From NCBI GenBank assembly GCA_021396245.1, contig WNYE01000072.1, positions 146,229 to 210,228 on the forward strand: a DNA stretch of 64,000 bases. The letters are read 5' to 3'. The notes below the pieces were generated by a model, which was not told the origin of the DNA, searched no databases, and saw only the letters and a program-made list of their open reading frames with translations. The position numbers and the translations under genes were made by a program. Source of the DNA: Sporothrix humicola (taxonomy: Eukaryota; Ascomycota; Sordariomycetes; Ophiostomatales; Ophiostomataceae). Each line of letters begins with the position of its first letter. Positions within the stretch are counted from its first letter, which is position 1. This document shows, piece by piece, positions 62,531 through 64,000 of this stretch.

Positions 62531-63924
62531 ATGTCGGAATCCGTACACGAAAAGGCCGGTGTCGTCACCGTCGATGATGCCGATGCACCTGTGGCCGTCC
62601 TCGAGATGCAGGGCCAGGTCAAGGCCATCGAAGAGCGGCAGCACTCCTTGACTGCGATCGAGGCTGTCAAGGAGGAGTGGAAGCCCATCATGTGGTGTAA
62701 GTGACCAGCGCATATTTCTTCTTTTCTTCAAACATTTCAAACACATCAAGCAAAAATCTCACATCTGATCAGGCATCTACATGTTCTTTGTGTGTATCAC
62801 ATGGGGCTACGATGGTCTGACGGCCAGCATTGTCGTCTCGATCGCGCAGTTCCGCGAGCAGTTTGGCTACGAGTACGAGGGAGCCTACGTCGTCTCGGCC
62901 AACTGGCAGCTGAGTTGGTCTGCCGCCCTCATTGTCGGCCTCATCATTGGTGCTACGGCCACTGGTTTCCTCGTCACTCGCATTGGCCGCCAGTACACGC
63001 TCGGCATTTTCTATATCATCTCCATTGGCGGCATTGCCCTCGAGTACTACTCGACGACCACGGCCATGTTCTTCGGCGGCAAGCTGCTCGTGGCCACGCC
63101 CATGGGCGCCTACACTGCTCTTGCCCCCGCTTATGCTGCTGAGATGGCACCCCTTGTCATCCGTGGCGCCGTCATTGCCGGCATGAATTTTGCCATTGTG
63201 CTCGGCCAACTGCTTGCATACTGCGTCATTCTGGGCACGACCAACTTGGTGGGCCGCCCTGGCTACCAGATCCTGTTTGCCATGCAGTGGGTGTTTGTCG
63301 GCATTGCCGCTCTTCTGCTGCCTTTCCTTCCCGAGACGCCCTACTGGCTCATTGCCCATGGCCGTGACGAGGACGCCCGCCGTGTCATCAAGAAGTTGCA
63401 CCACGAGAACTACGATATCGAGGGCGCCCTTGCCCAGGCCAAGAAGGCCGTCACAAAGGACAACGATGTTGGTGGCTCGCAGGGCACCATGAAGGACTGT
63501 TTTGCCCGCAGCGAGCTGAAGCGCACGCTTGTCTCGGTCTGCATGTTTGCCATCCAGACATCGTCCGGCTCTCCGTGGGTTCTGGGCTACATGTCCTACT
63601 TTATGCAGCTCAACGGCGTCGACAGCACGACTTCCTTCCGCGCCACTGTCGGCATCACTGGATCACAAGTCATTGCCAACCTTGTCGGTACTTGGCTGGT
63701 TGAGAAGATGGGACGTCGTGGCACCACCCTCTACGGCGCCATTTTCCTTCTCGTGGCGCTTTTGATTATCGGCATCGACTCTGTCTCGTCCAGCTCGGCT
63801 ACCTCCGTTTGGGTGCAGGTTGCCTTTATGGGTGTTTGGTCGTTTGGTATGATCCCTTCCCATATGGCATTTTGCCATGTTTCCAATGCTAACTCCTCCA
63901 GTCTACCAAGCGACTCGGGTTTAG
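62531..63924 (+). pseudogene. MFS sugar-type transporter truncated by the telomere
   Basis: The visible model has three exons (62531-62696, 62773-63846, 63902-63924; introns 76 and 55 nt, the second with TGCTAAC) and 420 residues against the 520-550 usual for the family. TM1 to about TM10 are present: MFFVCITWGYDGLTASIV, TRIGRQYTLG, PETPYWLIAHGRDEDARR and VEKMGRRGTT. The last exon reads VYQATRV and then stops at a TAG (63922-63924) that belongs to telomere repeat DNA; family members normally run on through two more membrane spans after VYQ. The end of the gene has therefore been lost and capped by telomere. Residual function is unlikely but transcription is possible, since the promoter and introns look intact. 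The nearest intact relative in the window is the permease at 56298. Confidence 0.85.
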
Positions 63925-64000
63925 GTTAGGTTAGGGTTAGGGTTAGGGTTAGGGTTAGGGTTAGGGTTAGGGTTAGGGTTAGGGTTAGGGTTAGGGTTAG
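63921..64000. repeat. Telomere repeats, TTAGGG
   Basis: Two TTAGG units (63921-63930) are followed by eleven TTAGGG units and a partial TTAG to the end of the window. The G-rich strand runs 5' to 3' towards the right, so this is a right chromosome end. The repeats join unique coding sequence with no subtelomeric repeat between. Confidence 0.97.

Noticed and set aside
1..64000. Transposons, CRISPR arrays, rRNA and biosynthetic backbone genes.
   Set aside because: No transposase, integrase, reverse transcriptase, long terminal repeat, regular spacer array, rRNA, PKS, NRPS or terpene synthase sequence was recognised.

Overview
The window is the right-hand end of a chromosome of a filamentous ascomycete (Pezizomycotina). 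Evidence: the last 80 bases are TTAGGG telomere repeats in chromosome-end orientation. Genes carry short spliceosomal introns (46-107 nt, GT..AG, often CTAAC near the 3' site). Three Zn2Cys6 transcription factors, cytochromes P450 and many MFS transporters are present. No RNA gene, CRISPR array or transposon was recognised. I modelled 28 protein genes; nearly all are catabolic enzymes, transporters or regulators, as is common in fungal subtelomeres.

Layout, left to right. (1) 1-4.3 kb: the 3' part of a GH5 exo-beta-1,3-glucanase and an MFS sugar transporter. (2) 6.3-14.6 kb: an aldoxime dehydratase and a nitrilase, divergently transcribed, followed by a Zn2Cys6 regulator. Together the enzymes can convert aldoxime to nitrile to carboxylic acid. 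(3) 14.8-24.1 kb: a Jen1-type monocarboxylate transporter, a LigI-like amidohydrolase, a MARVEL membrane protein, a second Zn2Cys6 factor and a paraoxonase-like lactonase. (4) 24.8-29.1 kb: a seven-exon sugar transporter and a secreted type-B carboxylesterase. (5) 30.3-50.2 kb: a probable catabolic cluster for an unknown, probably nitrogen-containing substrate. It holds an amino-acid/GABA-type permease, class II aldolase, P450, Zn2Cys6 regulator, RidA-like deaminase, MetX-like alpha/beta hydrolase, amidase, two SDRs and a second P450; one secreted GH5 endoglucanase sits inside it. (6) 51.7-61 kb: a serine-rich secreted repeat protein, then a MAL-like group of intracellular isomaltase-type GH13 alpha-glucosidase, alpha-glucoside permease and intracellular GH3 beta-glucosidase. 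(7) 62.5-64 kb: an MFS transporter cut off by the telomere.

The strongest new observation is a shared regulatory grammar in region 5. Three promoters carry a perfect GTCGG-N5-CCGAC inverted repeat (34029, 39901, 44621) and two more carry close variants (32603, 48140), usually with GATAAG-type sites nearby. This fits one Zn2Cys6 dimer, most simply the factor encoded at 36392-38793, plus GATA-factor nitrogen control. Other points of note are the fungal aldoxime-nitrile module and the transporter whose stop codon is supplied by telomere sequence. Splice models were made by eye; each closes in frame, but none has transcript support here.
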